A DNA stretch of 64,000 bases from Mercurialis annua (taxonomy: Eukaryota > Streptophyta > Magnoliopsida > Malpighiales > Euphorbiaceae), in NCBI RefSeq assembly GCF_937616625.2, contig NC_065576.1, positions 24,970,628 through 25,034,627 on the forward strand, in the 5' to 3' direction. The notes under the pieces were generated by a model that had not been told where the DNA came from, did no database searches, and worked only from the letters and a program-made list of their open reading frames with translations. The position numbers and the translations under genes are program-made. Below, one piece after another: positions 47,368 to 60,600 of the stretch. Every line of letters starts with the position of its first letter. The stretch's first letter is position 1.

Positions 47368-49708
47368 TATGTCGCGTCTCAACTGTCTTTAACGCGTCGT
47401 TTCGATTACCATGCTTATGTCGCGTCACAAGTCTCTCAAACGCGCCGTGTGACAAGTAACAATAGATTAATATGTCACGTCTAAAGTCTCTTTAGCGCAT
47501 CGTTACGATTACCTAAGCATGGTTAGGTTATATTACGCAAAGTGTGCTTGAAAAGTGACTAGCTTAGTATGTTGCATCTCAAGTCTATTTAACGCGTCGT
47601 TCTGATTACCTAAGCATGGTTAGGTTATATTACGCAAAGGGTGCGTGAAAAGAGACGCTAGATTAGTATGTCGCGTCTCAAATCTCTTTAACGCTTCGTT
47701 ACGATTACCTAAGTATGGTTAGGTTATTTACACAAAGAGTGTGTCAAAAGTGACGCTAGATTATTATGCCGGGTCTCAAGTTGTTTAACGCGTCGATCGG
47801 ATTACCTAAGTATGGCTAGGTTATATTACGCAAATTGGGCGTGAAAAGTGACTCTAGATTAGTATGTCGCGTCTCAAGTCTCTTTAACGCGTCGTTCCGA
47901 TTACCTAAGCATGGTTAGGTTATATTACGAAAAGTGTGCGTAAAAAGTGACGCTAGATTAGTATGGCGTGTCTCAAGTCTCTTTAACCCGCCGTTCCGAT
48001 TACCATGCTTATGTCACGTCACAAGTTTCTTTAACGCGTTGTTCCGATTACCTAAGCATGGTTAGGTTATATTATGCAAAGTGTGCATAAAAAATGACAA
48101 TAGATAACTATGTCGCATCTCAAGTCTATTTACGCGTCGTTCAGATTACTTAAGCATGGTTAGGTTGTGCGTGAAAAAAGAAAATAGATAAGTATGTCGC
48201 GTCTTAAGTCTATCTAACGCGTCGTTCTGATTACCAAAGCCTTGTTAGGTTATTTTACGCAAGGTGTGCGTGAAAAATGACGCTAGATTAGTATGTCGTG
48301 TCTCAAGTCTCTGTAACGCATCATTTCGATGACCATGCTTAGGTCGCGTCACACGTCTCTAACGCGTCGTCCCGTGTTCCTAAGCAGGGTTAGGTTATAT
48401 TACCCAAAGTGTGCGTGAAAAGTGACGCTAGAATAGTATGTCCAATCTCAAGTCTCTTTAACGCGTCGTTTCGATTATCTAAACATTGTTTGGTTATATT
48501 ATGCAAAGTGTGTGTTAGTATGATTCGTCTCAAGTCTCTTTAAAGCGTCGTTTCGATTACCATTCTTATCTCGCGTCACAAGTCTCTTTAATGCGTTGTT
48601 CCGATTACATAATCTTAGGTAGTGTGCGTGAAAAGTTACGTTAGATCAGTATGTCGCGTCTCAAGTCTTTCTAACACGTCGTTTCAATTTCCTAAGCATG
48701 GTTAGGTTATATTACGCAAAATGTGCGTGAAAAGTGACACTAGAGTATATAGTATGTCAAGTCTCAAGTCTCTCTAACGTGTCGTTCCGATTTCCTAAGC
48801 ATGGTTAGGTTATATTACGCAAAGTGTGCGTAAAAAGTGACGCTAGATTAAAATGGCGCGTCTCAAGTCTCTCTAACGCGTCGTTCCGTATACCTAAGCA
48901 GGGTTAGGTTATATTACGCAAAGTGTGCGTGAAAAGTAACGCTAGAATAGTATGTCCAATCTCAAGTCTCTTTAACGCGTCGTTTCGATTATCTAAGCAT
49001 GGTTAGGTTATATTATGCAAAGTGTGTGTTAGTATGATTCGTCTCAAGTTTCTTTAAAGCGTCGTTTCGATTACCATGCTTATCTCGCGTCACAAGTCTC
49101 TTTAACGCGTTGCTCCGTTTACCTATGCATGCTTAGGTTATATTACGCAAAATTTGCGTGAAAAGTGACGTTAAATCAGTATGTCGCGTCTAATGTCTCC
49201 CTAACGCGTCGTTTCAATTTCCTAAGCATGGTTAGGTTATATTACGGAAAGTGTGCGTGAAAAGTGACACTAGAGTATAGTGTCGCGTCTCAATTCTCTC
49301 TAACACGTCGTTCCGATTTCCTAAGCATGGTTAGGTTATATTACGCAACGTGTGCGTAATAAGTGACGCTAGATTAATATGGCGCATTTCAAGTCTTTGT
49401 CACGCGTCGTTTCGAATACCATGCTTATGTCGCATCACAAGTCTCTCTAACGCGTCGTTCCGATTACCAAAGTGTGCGTGAAAAATGACAATAGATTAGT
49501 ATGTTGCGACTTAAGTCTATCTAACTAGTTGTTCCGATTACCTTAGCATGGTTAGGTTATATTATGCAATGTGTACGTGAAAAGTGATGCTAGATTATGT
49601 TGCGTCTCAAATCTCTTTATCGCGTCGTTTCGATTACCTAAGCATGGTCAGGTTATTTACACAAAGCGTGTGTCAAAAGTGACGCTAGATTAGAATGCCG
49701 GGTCTCAA
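47368..49708 (+). repeat. Segmental satellite duplication, copy 2 (~2.34 kb)
   Basis: Second copy of 42110-44450. The match begins within TATGTCGCGTCTCAACTGTC and ends after GCCGGGTCTCAAGTC, where copy 1 continues CTCTTTAACGC and this copy AGTTTAACTCG. Both ends lie inside a monomer at shared satellite words, as expected from unequal exchange. Confidence 0.85.
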
Positions 49709-52700
49709 GTCAGTTTAACTCGTCGATCGGATTACCTAAGCATGGCTAGGTTATATTACGCAAATTGTGCATGAAAAGTGACGCTAAATTAGTATGCCGC
49801 GTCTTAAGTCTCTTTAACGCATCGTTGCTATTATCCAAGAATGGTTAGGTTATATTACGCAAAGTGTGCGAGAGAAGTAATGCTAGATTAGTATGTCGCA
49901 TCTCAAGTCTATTTAACGCGTCGTTCCGATTACGTAAGCATGGTTAGGTTATATTAAGCAAGGTGTGCGTGAAAGGTGACGCTAGATTAGAATGTCCCGT
50001 CTCAAGGCTCTTTAATGTGTCTTTCTGATTACCTATGTATGGTTGTTATATTATCCAAAGTTTACGTGAAAAGTGACGCTAGATTAGTATGTCGCTTCTC
50101 AACTGTGTTTAACGCGTCGTTTCGATTACCATGCTTATGTCGCGTCACAAGTCTCTCTAACGCGCTGTTCCGATTACCTTAAGCATGGTTAGGTTATAGT
50201 ACGCAAAGTGTGCGTGACAAGTAACAATAGATTAGTATGTCATGTCTAAAGTCTCTTTAGCGCATCGTCACGATTACCTAAGCATGGTTAGGTTATATTA
50301 CGCAAAGTGTGCGTGAAAAGTGACTAGTTTAGTATGTCGCATCTCAAGTCTATTTAACGCGTCATTCCGATTACCTAAGCATGGTTAGGTTATATTACGC
50401 AAAGGGTGCGTGAAAAGAGACGCTAGATTAGTATGTCGCGTCTCAAATCTCTTTAACGCATGGTTAGGTTATTTACACAAAGCGTGTGTCAAAAGTGACG
50501 CCAGATTATTTTACCGGGTCTCAAGTCTGTTTAACGCGTCGATCGGATTACCTAAGCATGGCTAGGTTATATTACGCAAATTGTGCGTGAAAAGTGACGC
50601 TAGATTAGTATGTTGCGTCTCAAGTCTCTTTAACGCGTCGTTCCGATTACCTAAGCTAGTTAGGTTATATTACGCAAAGTGTGCGTAAAAAGTGACGCTA
50701 GATTAGTATGGCGCGTCTCAAGTCTCTTTAATGCGTCGTTTCGATTACCATGCTTATGTCGCGTCACAAGTCTCTTTTACGCGTTGTTCCGATTACCTAA
50801 GCATGGTTAGGTTATATTACTCAAAGTGTGCATAAAAAATGACAATAGATTAGTATGTCGCATCTCAAGTCTATTTACGCGTCATTCCGATTACTTAATC
50901 ATGGTTAGGTTGTGCGTGAAAAAAGACAATAGATTAGTATGTCGCGTCTTATGTCTATCTAACGCGTCGTTCTGATTACCTAATCCTTGTTAGGTTATTT
51001 TACGCAAGGTGTGCGTGAAAAGTGACATTAGATTAGTATGTCGTGTCTCAAGTCTCTTTAACGCATCATTTCGATTACCATGCTTAGGTCGCGTCACACG
51101 TCTCTCTAACGTGTCGTTCCGATTACCTAAGCAGGGTTAGGTTATATTACGCAAAGTGAGCGTGAAAAGTGACGCTAGAATAGTATGTCAAATCTCAAGT
51201 CTCTTTAACGCGTCGTGTGAATATCTAAGCATGGTTAGGTTATATTACGCAAAGTGTGTGTAAAAAGTGACGCTAGATTAGTATGATCCGTCTCAAGTCT
51301 CTTTAAAGCGTCGTTTCGATTATCATGCTTATCTCGCGTCACAAGTCTCTTTAACGTGTTGTTCCGATTACCTATGCATGCTTAGGTTATATTACGCAAA
51401 GTTTGCGTGTAAAGTGACGTTAAATCAGTATGTCACGTCTAAAGTTTCTCTAACGCGTCGTTTCAATTTCCTAAGCATGGATAGGTTATATTACGTAAAG
51501 TGTGCGTGAAAAGTGACATTAGAGTAGTATGTCGCGTCTCAAGTCTCTCTAACGCGTCGTTCCGATTTACTAAGCATGGTTAGGTTATATTACGCAAAGT
51601 GTGCGTAAAGAGTGACGCTAGATTAATATGGAGCGTCTCAAGTCTTTTTAACGCGTCGTTTCGATTACCATGCTTATGTTGCATCACAATTCTCTCTAAC
51701 ACGTCGTTCCGATTACCAAAGTGTGCGTGAAAAATGACAAAAGATTAGTATGTCGCGACTCAAGTCCATTTAGCGAGCTGTTCCAATTACTTAAGCATGG
51801 TTTGGTTATATTACGCAAAGTGTGCGTGAAAAATGACAATTGATTAGTATGTCACGACTTAAGTCTATCTAACTCGTCGTTCCGATTACCTTAGCATGGT
51901 TAGAATATATTATGCAATGTGTACGTGAAAAGTGATGCTAGATTAGTATGTCGAGTCTCAAGTCTCTTGAACGCGTTGTTTTGATTACCATGCTTATATC
52001 GTGTCACAAGTCTCTCTAATGGGTCGTTCCGATTACCTAAGAATGGTTAGGTTATATTAAGCAGAGTGTGCGTGAAAATTAACAATTGATTAGTATGTCG
52101 CGTCTCAAGTCTCTTGTTCCGATTATCCAAGCATGGTTCGGTTATATTACGCAAGGTGTGCGTGAAAGGTGACGCTAGATTAGAATGTCCCGTCTCAAGG
52201 CTTTTTAATGCGTCGTTCCGATAACCTAAGTATGGTTGTTATATTATGCAAAGTTAACGTGAAAAGTGACGCTAGATTAGTATGTCGCGTCTTAACTGTC
52301 TTTAACGCGTCGTTTTGAATACCATGCTTATGTCGCGTCACAAGTCTCTCTAACGTGTCGTTCCGATAAACTTAAGCATGGTTAGGTTATAGTACATAAA
52401 GTGTGCGTGCAAAGTAACAATAGATTAGTATGTCACATCTCAAGTCTCTTTAACGCGTCGTTACGATTACCTAAGCATGGTTAGGTATATTACGCAAAGT
52501 GTTTGTGAAAAGTAACAATAGATTAGTATGTCGCATCTCAAGACTATTTAACGCGTCTTTCCGATTACCTAAGCATGGTTAGGTTATATTACGCAAAGGG
52601 TGCGTGAAAAGTGACGCTAGATTAGTATGTCACGTCTCAGATCTCTTTAACGCGTCGTTTTGATTACCTAAGCATGGTTAGGTTATTTACGCAAAGCGTG

Positions 52701-54090
52701 TGTCAAAAGTGACGCTAGATTAGTATGTTGCGTCTCAAGCTTGTTTAACGAGTCATTCCAATTACCTAAGCATGCTTAGGTTAGATTAAGCAAAGTGTGC
52801 GTGAAAAGGGACACTAGATTAGTATATCGCGTCTCAAGTCTCTTCAACGCGTCATTCCGATTACCTAAGTATGGATAGGTTATATTACGCAAAGTGTGCG
52901 TAAAAAGTGATGCTAGATTAGTATGGCGCGTCTCAAGTCTCTTTAACGCTTTGTTTCAATTACCATGCTTATGTCGCCTCACAAGTCTCTCTAACGCGTT
53001 GTTCCGATTACCTAAGCATGCTTAGGTTATATTACGCAAAGTGTGCGTAAAAAATGACAATAGATTAGTATGTTGTGTCTCAAGTCTATTTAAGTCGTTC
53101 CGATTACCTAAGCATGGTTAGGTTATATTACGCAAAGTGTGCGTGAAAAATGACAATAGATTAGTATGTCGCGTCTTAAGTCTATCTAACGCGTCGGTCT
53201 GATTACCTAAGCATGGTTAGGTTATATTATGTAAAGTTTAAGTAACAAGTGACGCTAGATTACCATGCTTAGGTTGCGTCACACGACTATCTAAGGCGTC
53301 GTTCCGATTACCTAAGCATGGTTAGTTTAAATTACCCAAAGTGTGCGTGAAAAGTGACACTAGATTAGTATGTCCTGTCTCAATTCTCATTAACGCGTCG
53401 TTTCGATTATCTAAACATGGTTAGGTTGTAATACGCAAAGTGTGCGTAAAAAGTGACGCTAGATTAGTATGATTCGTCTCAAGTCTCTTTAAAGTGTCGT
53501 TTCGATTACCATGCTTATCTCGCGTCACAAGTCTCTTGAACGCGTTGTTCCGATTACATAATCATGGTTAGGTAGTGTGCGTGAAAAGTGACGTTAGATC
53601 AGTATGTCGCGTCTCAAGTCTTTCTAACACGTCGTTTCAATTTCCTAAGCATGGTTAGGTTATATTACGCAAAATGTGCGTAAAAAGTGACGCTAGAATA
53701 GTATGGCGCGTCTCAAGTTTCTTTAACGCGTCGTTTCAATTACCATGCTTATGTCGCGTCACAAGTCTCTTTAGCACGTTTTTCCGATTACCAAAGCATG
53801 TTTAGGTTATACTACGCAAAGTTCGCGTAAAAAATAACAATTGATTAGTATTTCGCGTCTCACGGCTATTTACGCGTCGTTCCGATTAGCTAAGCATGGT
53901 TAGGCTATATAACGCAGAGTGTGTTTTAAAAGTGTTGCTAGTTTAGTATGTCGCGTCTCAAGTCTCTTTGACGCATCGTTCCGATTACCTAAGCATGGTT
54001 AGGTTATATTACGCAAAGGATACGTTAAATGTGACACTAGATTAGTATGTCCCGTCACAAGTCTCTTTGACGCGTCATTTTGATTACCTA
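49709..54090 (+). repeat. Forward satellite, irregular blocks
   Basis: Full, about 85-bp and half monomers in changing order, related to the 41-49 kb zone (TTAGTATGATCCG/ATTCG, GCGACTCAAGTCCATTTA and CACGACTTAAGTC blocks) but without a constant period. No coding sequence or mobile-element ends seen. Confidence 0.85.
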
Positions 54091-56400
54091 ACAATGGTTA
54101 GGTTATTTTATGAAAAGTGTGCGTGAAAAGCGACGCTATATAAGTATGTCGCATCACAAGTCTCATTAACGCGGCATTCCGATTATCTAAGCACAGTTAG
54201 GTTATATTACGCTAAGTGTGTGTTAAAAGTGACTAGAGTAATATGTCGCGGTACAAGTCTCTTTAGCGCGTCATTCTGATTACCTAACAATGGTTTGGTT
54301 ATATTACGCAGTGTGCGTGAAAAGTGACGCTATATAAGTATGTCTCGTCACAAGTCTCTTTAACTCGTCGTTCCGATTGCCTAAGCTTGTGTTTTAAAAG
54401 TGTCGCTAGATTAGTATGTCGCGTCTCAAGTCTCTTTGTCACATCGTTCCGATTACCTAAACTTGGTTAGGTTATATATTACGCGAAGGGTGCATGAAAA
54501 GTAACGCAATAAAAGTATATCGCGTAACAAGTCCCTTTAGCGCTTCGTTCTAATTACCTATGCATGGTTAGGTTATATATTACACAAAGTGTGCTTTAAA
54601 AGTGACGCTATATAAGTATGTTGCGTCTTAAGTCTCATTAACGCGTCGTTGCGGTTACCTAAGTATAATTCGGTTATATTATGCAAAGTGTGCGTTAAAA
54701 GTGACGCTAGATTAGTATGTCGCGTCTCAAGTCTCTTTAACGCAAAGTGTACGTTAAATGTGACGCTAGATACAAGTCTCTTTAACGCGTCATTCCGATT
54801 ACCTAATCATGGTTAGGTTATATTACGCAAAGTGCGCGTGAAAAGTGATGCTAGATAAGTATGTCGCGCACAAGTCTCTTTAACGCGTCGTTCTGAATAT
54901 CAAAGCATGGTTAGGCTATATTACGCAAAGTGTGCGTTGAAAGTGACGATCGATTTTTCAGTCGCATCACAAGTCTCTTTAACGCGCCGTTCCGATTAGC
55001 TATGCATGGTTAGGTTATATTACGCAAAGTGTGCGTGAAAAGTGACTATATATTACTATGTCCCATCACAAGTCTATTCAACGAGTTGTTCCGATTACCT
55101 AGGCATGGTTAGGTTATATAACGCAAAGTGTGCATTAAAAGTGACGCTATATAAGTATGTCGCGTCACAAGTCTCTTTAAGGCGTCATTCCAATTACCTA
55201 TGCATTGTTTGGTTATATTACGCAAAGTGTGCGTTAAAAGTGACGCTATATAAGTATGTCGCGTCTTAAGTCTCTTTAACGCGTCGTTTCTGTTACATAA
55301 GCATGGTCGGTTATATTACGCAAAGTGTGCGTTAAAAGTGATGCTAGATTAGTATGTCGCGTCTCAAGTCTCTTTAACGGGTTGTTCTGATTACCTATGG
55401 TTTGGTTATATTACGCTAAGTTTGCATGAAAAGTGACGCTATATAATGTCGCGTCACAAGTCTCTTTAACGCGTTGTTCCGATTACCTAAGCATGGTTAG
55501 GTTATATTACGCAAAGTGTGCGTGAAAAGTGACGCTATATAAGTAAGTCGCGACACAAGTCTCTTTAACGCGTCGTTCCGATTACCAAAGTATGGTTAGG
55601 TTATATTATGCAAAGCGAGCGTGAAAAGGGACGCTATATAAGTATGTCGCGTCACAAGTCTCTTTAAGGCGTCGTTCCAATTACCTATACTTTGTTAGGT
55701 TATATTACGCAAAGTGTGCGTTAAAAGTGACACTATATAAGTATATCGCGTCTTAAGTCTCTTTCACGCGTCGTTTCGATTACCTAAGCATGGTTTGGTT
55801 ATATTATGCAAAGTGTGCGTTAAAAGTGATGCTAGATTAGTATGTCGCGTCTCAAGTCTCTTTAACGGGTTGTTCTGATTACCTAAGCATGGTTAGGTTA
55901 TATTACGCTAAAGGTGCGCTAAAAGTGACGCTAGATTATTATGTCGTTTCACAAGTCTCTTTAATGCGTCGTTTCGATTACCTATGCATGGTTAGATTAT
56001 ATAACGCAAAGTGTGCGTTAAAAGTGATGCTACATTAGTAGTATGTCGCGTCACAAGTCTCTTTAACATGTCGTTTTAATTACCTAAGCATGGTTAGGTT
56101 ACGCAAAGTGTGCGTGAAAAGTGATGCTAGATTAGTATGTCGCTTCTCAAGTCTCTTTAGCACGTCGTTCCGATTACCTAACCATGGTTAGGTTATATTA
56201 TGCGAAGTGTGCGTTAAAGAGTGACACTAGAATAGTATGTCGTGTCAGAAGTCTCTTTAACGCGTCGTTCTAATTACCTAACAATGGTTATGTTATATTA
56301 CGTAAAGTACGCGTGAAATGTGACGCTATATAATTAAGTCGCGTCACAAGTGTCTTTAACGCGTCGTTCCAATTACCTAAGCATGGTTAGGTTATATTAC
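54091..56400 (+). repeat. Forward satellite rich in TATATAAG-type monomers
   Basis: Many monomers read GACGCTATATAAGTATGTCG where the common form is GACGCTAGATTAGTATGTCG, and GTCACAAG where most have GTCTCAAG. The block at about 54361-54590 is a close relative of 471-690. The 75-residue open frame at 55042 is a repeat artefact. Confidence 0.85.
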
Positions 56401-57660
56401 ACACACTTTAACGCGTCGTTTCGATTACCATGCTTATGTCGCGTCACAAGTCACTCTAACCCGTCGTTCCGGTTATCTAAGCATGGTTAGGTTATAGTAC
56501 GCAAAGTGTGCGTGAAAGGATCAATAGAATAGTATGTAGCGTCTCAAATCTCTTTAACGCATCGTTCCGATTACCTAAGCATGGCTAGGTTATATTACGC
56601 ACAGTGTGCATGAAAAGTGACGCTATATAAGTATGTCGCATCTCAAGTCTCTTTAACGCGTCGTTCCGATTACCCAAGAATGGCTAGGTTGTATTACGCA
56701 AAGTGTGCGAGAAAAGTAACAATAGATTAGTATGTCGTCTCTCAAGTCTCTTTAACGTGTCGTTCCTATTACCTAAGCATGGTTATGTTATATTACGCAA
56801 AGTGTGCGTACAAAGTGACGCTAGATTAATATGGCGCGTCTAAAGTCTTTTTAACGCGTCTTTTCAATTACCATGCTTATGTCGCGTGAGAAATCTCTCC
56901 AACACATAGTTCCGATTACCTAAGCATGGTTAGGTTATATTACCCAAAGTGTGCGTGAAAAATGACAATAGATTAGTATGTCACGTCTCAAGTCCATTTA
57001 ACTCGTCGTTCCAATTACTCAAGCATGGTTAGGTAATATTACGCAATGTGTGCGTGAAAAATGACAATAGATTAGCATGTCTCGTCTTAGGTCAATCTAA
57101 CTTGTCGTTCCAATTACCTGAGCATGGTTAGGTTATATGATGCAATGTGTACGTGAAAATTGACACTAGATTAGTATATCGCGTCTCAAGTCTCTTTAAC
57201 GCGTCGTTTTGATTACCATGCTTATGTCGCGTCACAAGTCTCTCTAACGGGTCGTCCCGATTACCTAAGAATGGTTAGGTTATATTACGCAAAGCGTGCG
57301 TGAAAAGTAACAGTAGATTAGTATGTCGCGTATCAAGTCTCTTTAACGCGTCGTTCCGATTACCCAAGAATGGTTAGGTTATATTGCGCAAAGTGTGAGA
57401 GAAAAGTAATGCTAGATTAGTATGTCGCGTCTCCAGTCTCTTTAACGCGTCGTTCCGATTACCTATGCATGGTTACGTTATATTACGCAAGGTGTGCGTG
57501 AAAGGTGACGCTAGATTAGTATGTCAGGTCTCAAGGTTCTTTAATGCGTCGTTCCGATACCTAATCAAGGTTGTTATATTATGCAAAGTTTGCGTGAAAA
57601 GTGATGCTAGATTAGTATGTCGTGTCTCAAGTCTCTTTAACGAATCATTCGATTACCATG
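56401..57660 (+). repeat. Forward satellite with a diverged relative of the A/B higher-order repeat
   Basis: From about 56740 the order GTACAAAGTGACG monomer, half-monomer with GTCGCGTGAGAAATC, TTACCCAAAG monomer, GCAATGTGTGCG monomer, AGGTCAATC monomer, half-monomer, CAGTAGATTAG monomer, TTGCGCAAAG monomer and GTCTCCAGTC monomer repeats the B order. It lies 16 kb beyond the last clear B segment. Confidence 0.78.
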
Positions 57661-60600
57661 CTTAGGTCGCATCACAAGTCTCTCTAACGCGTCGTTCCGA
57701 TTACCTAAGCAGGGTTAGGTTATATTACGCAAAGTTTGCGTGAAAAGTGACGCTAGAATAGTATGTCCAATCTAATGTCTCTTTAACGCGTCGTTTCGAT
57801 TATCTACGCATGGTTAGGTTATATTACGCAAAATGTGTGTAAAAAAGTGACGCTAGATTAGTATGATTCGTCTCAAGTCTCTTTAAAGCGTCGTTTTGAT
57901 TACCATGCTTATCTCGCGTCACAAGTCCTTTAACGTGTTGTTCCAATTACCTATGCATGGTTAGATTATATTATGCAAAGTTTGCGTTACAAGTGACTTT
58001 AAATCAGTATGTCGCGTCTAAAGTCTCTCTAACGCGTCGTTTCAATTTCCTAAGCATGGTTAGGTTATATTACATAAACTGTGTGTGAAAAGTGACACTA
58101 GAGTAGTATGTCGCATCTCAAGTCTCTCTAACGCGTCGTACCGATTTTCTAAGAATGGTCAGGTTATATTACGCAAAGTGTGCGTTAAAAGTGACGCTTA
58201 ATTAATATGGCGCGTCTCAAGTCTTTTTAACGCGTCGTTTCGATTACCATGCTTATGTCGCATCACAAGTCTCTTTAACGCCTCGTTCCGATTACCAAAG
58301 TGTGCGTGAAAAATGACAATATATTAGTATGTCGCGACTCAAGTCTATTTAACGAGTCGTTCAAATTACTTAAACATGGTTAGGTTATATTACGCAAAGT
58401 GTGCGTGAAAAATGACAATAGATTAGTATGTCGCGACTTAAGTCTATCTAACTCGTCGTTCCGATTACCTTAGCATGATAAGGTTATATTATGCAATGTG
58501 TACGTGAAAAGTGATGCTAGATTAGTATGTCGCGTCTCAAGTCTCTTTAATGCGTTGTTTTGATTACCATGCTTATGTCGTGTCACAAGTCTCTCTAATG
58601 GGTCTTTCCGATTACCTAAGAATAATTAGGTTATAATACGCATAGTGTGCATGAAAATTAACAATTGATCAGTATGTCGGGTCTCAAGTCTCTTTTACGC
58701 ATCGTTCCGATTATCCAAGAATGGTTAGGTTATATTACGCAAAGTGTGCGAGAGAAGTAATGCTAGATTAGTATGTCGCGTCTCAATTTTATTTAACGCA
58801 TCATTCCGATTACCTAAGCATGGTTAGGTTATATTACGCAAGGTGTGTGTGAAAGGTGACGCTAGATAAGAATGTCCCGTCTCAAAGCTCTTTAATGCGT
58901 CGTTCCGATTACCTAAGTATGGTTTTTATATTATGCAAAGTTTACGTGAAAGTGACTCTAATTAGTATGTCGCGTCTCAACTGTCTTTAACGCGTCGTTT
59001 CGATTACCATGCTTATGTCGCGTCACAAGTCTCTCTAACGAGTCGTTCCGATTACCATAAGCATGGTTAGGTTATAGTACGCAAAGTGTGCGTGAAAAGT
59101 AACAATAGATTAGTATGTCACGTCTCAAGTCTCTTTAACGCGCCGTTACGATCACCTAAGCCTGGTTAGGTTATATTACGCAAAGTATGCGTGAAAATCG
59201 ACTAGATTAATATGTCACATCTCAAGTCTATTTAACGCGTCGTTCCGATTACCTAAGCGGTTAGGTTATATTACGCAAAGGGTGCGTGAAAAGTGACGCT
59301 AGATTAGTATGTCGCGTCTCAAATCTCTGTAACGCGTCGTTCCGATTACCTAAGCATGGTTAAAGGTTATTTACGCAAAGCGTGTGTCAAAAGTGACGCT
59401 AGATTATTATGCCGCGTCTCAAGTCAGTTTAACGCGTCGATCAGATTACCTAAGCATGGCTAGGTTATATTACGCAAAGTGTGCGTGAAAAGTGACGCTA
59501 GATTAGTATGTCGCGTCTCAAGTCTATTTAACGCGTCGTTCCGATTACCTAAGCATGGTTAGGTTATATTACGCAAAGGGTGCGTGAAAAGTGACGCCAG
59601 AGTAGTATGTCGTATCTCAAGTCCTTTTTAATGCGTCGTTCCAATTACCTAAGCATGGTTAGGTTATTTACGCAAAACGTGCGTGAAAAGTGACGCTAGA
59701 TTAGTATGTCACGTCTCAAGTCTGTTTAACGCGTCATTCCGATTACCTAAGCATGGTTAGGTTTGATTAAGCAAAGTGTGCGTGAAAAGGGACACTAGAT
59801 TAGTATGTCGCGTCTCAAGTCTCTTTAACGCGTCATTCCGATTACCTAAGCATGGTAGGTTATATTACGCAAAGTGTGCGTAAACAGTGATGCTACATTA
59901 GTATGGCGCGTCTCAAGTCTCTTTAACCCTTTGTTTTGATTACCATGCTTATGTCGCGTCACAAGTCTCTCTAAGGCGCTTTTCCGATTACCTAAGCATG
60001 CTTAGGTTATATAACGCAAAGTGTGCGTAAAAAATGACAATTGATTAGTATGTCGTGTCTCAAGTCTATTTAACGCGTCGTTCCGATTACCTAAGCATGG
60101 TTAGGTTATATTACGCAAAGTGTGCATGATAAATGACAATGGATTAGTATGTCGTGTCTTAAGTCTATCTAACGCGTTGTTCCGATTATCTATGCATGGT
60201 TAGGCTATATTACGCCAGGTGTGCGTGAAAAGAGACGCTATATTAATATGTCACGTCTCAAGGCTCTTTAATGCGTCGTTCCGATTTACTTAAGCATGGT
60301 TAGGTTTTGCTTAAAAAGTGACGTTAGATTAGTATGTCGTGTCACAAGTCTCTTAAACGCATCGTTTCGATTACCATGCTTATGTCGCGTCACACGTCTC
60401 TCTAAGGCGTCGTTCCGATTACCTAAGCATGGTTAGGTTAAATTACCCAAAGTATGCGTGAAAAGTGACGCTAGATTAGTATGTCCAATCTCAATTCTCT
60501 TTAACGCGTCGTTTCGATTATCTAAGCATGGTTAGGTTGTGCTATACGCAAAGTGTGCAAAAGTGACGCTAGATTAGTATGATTCGTCTCAAGTCTCTTT

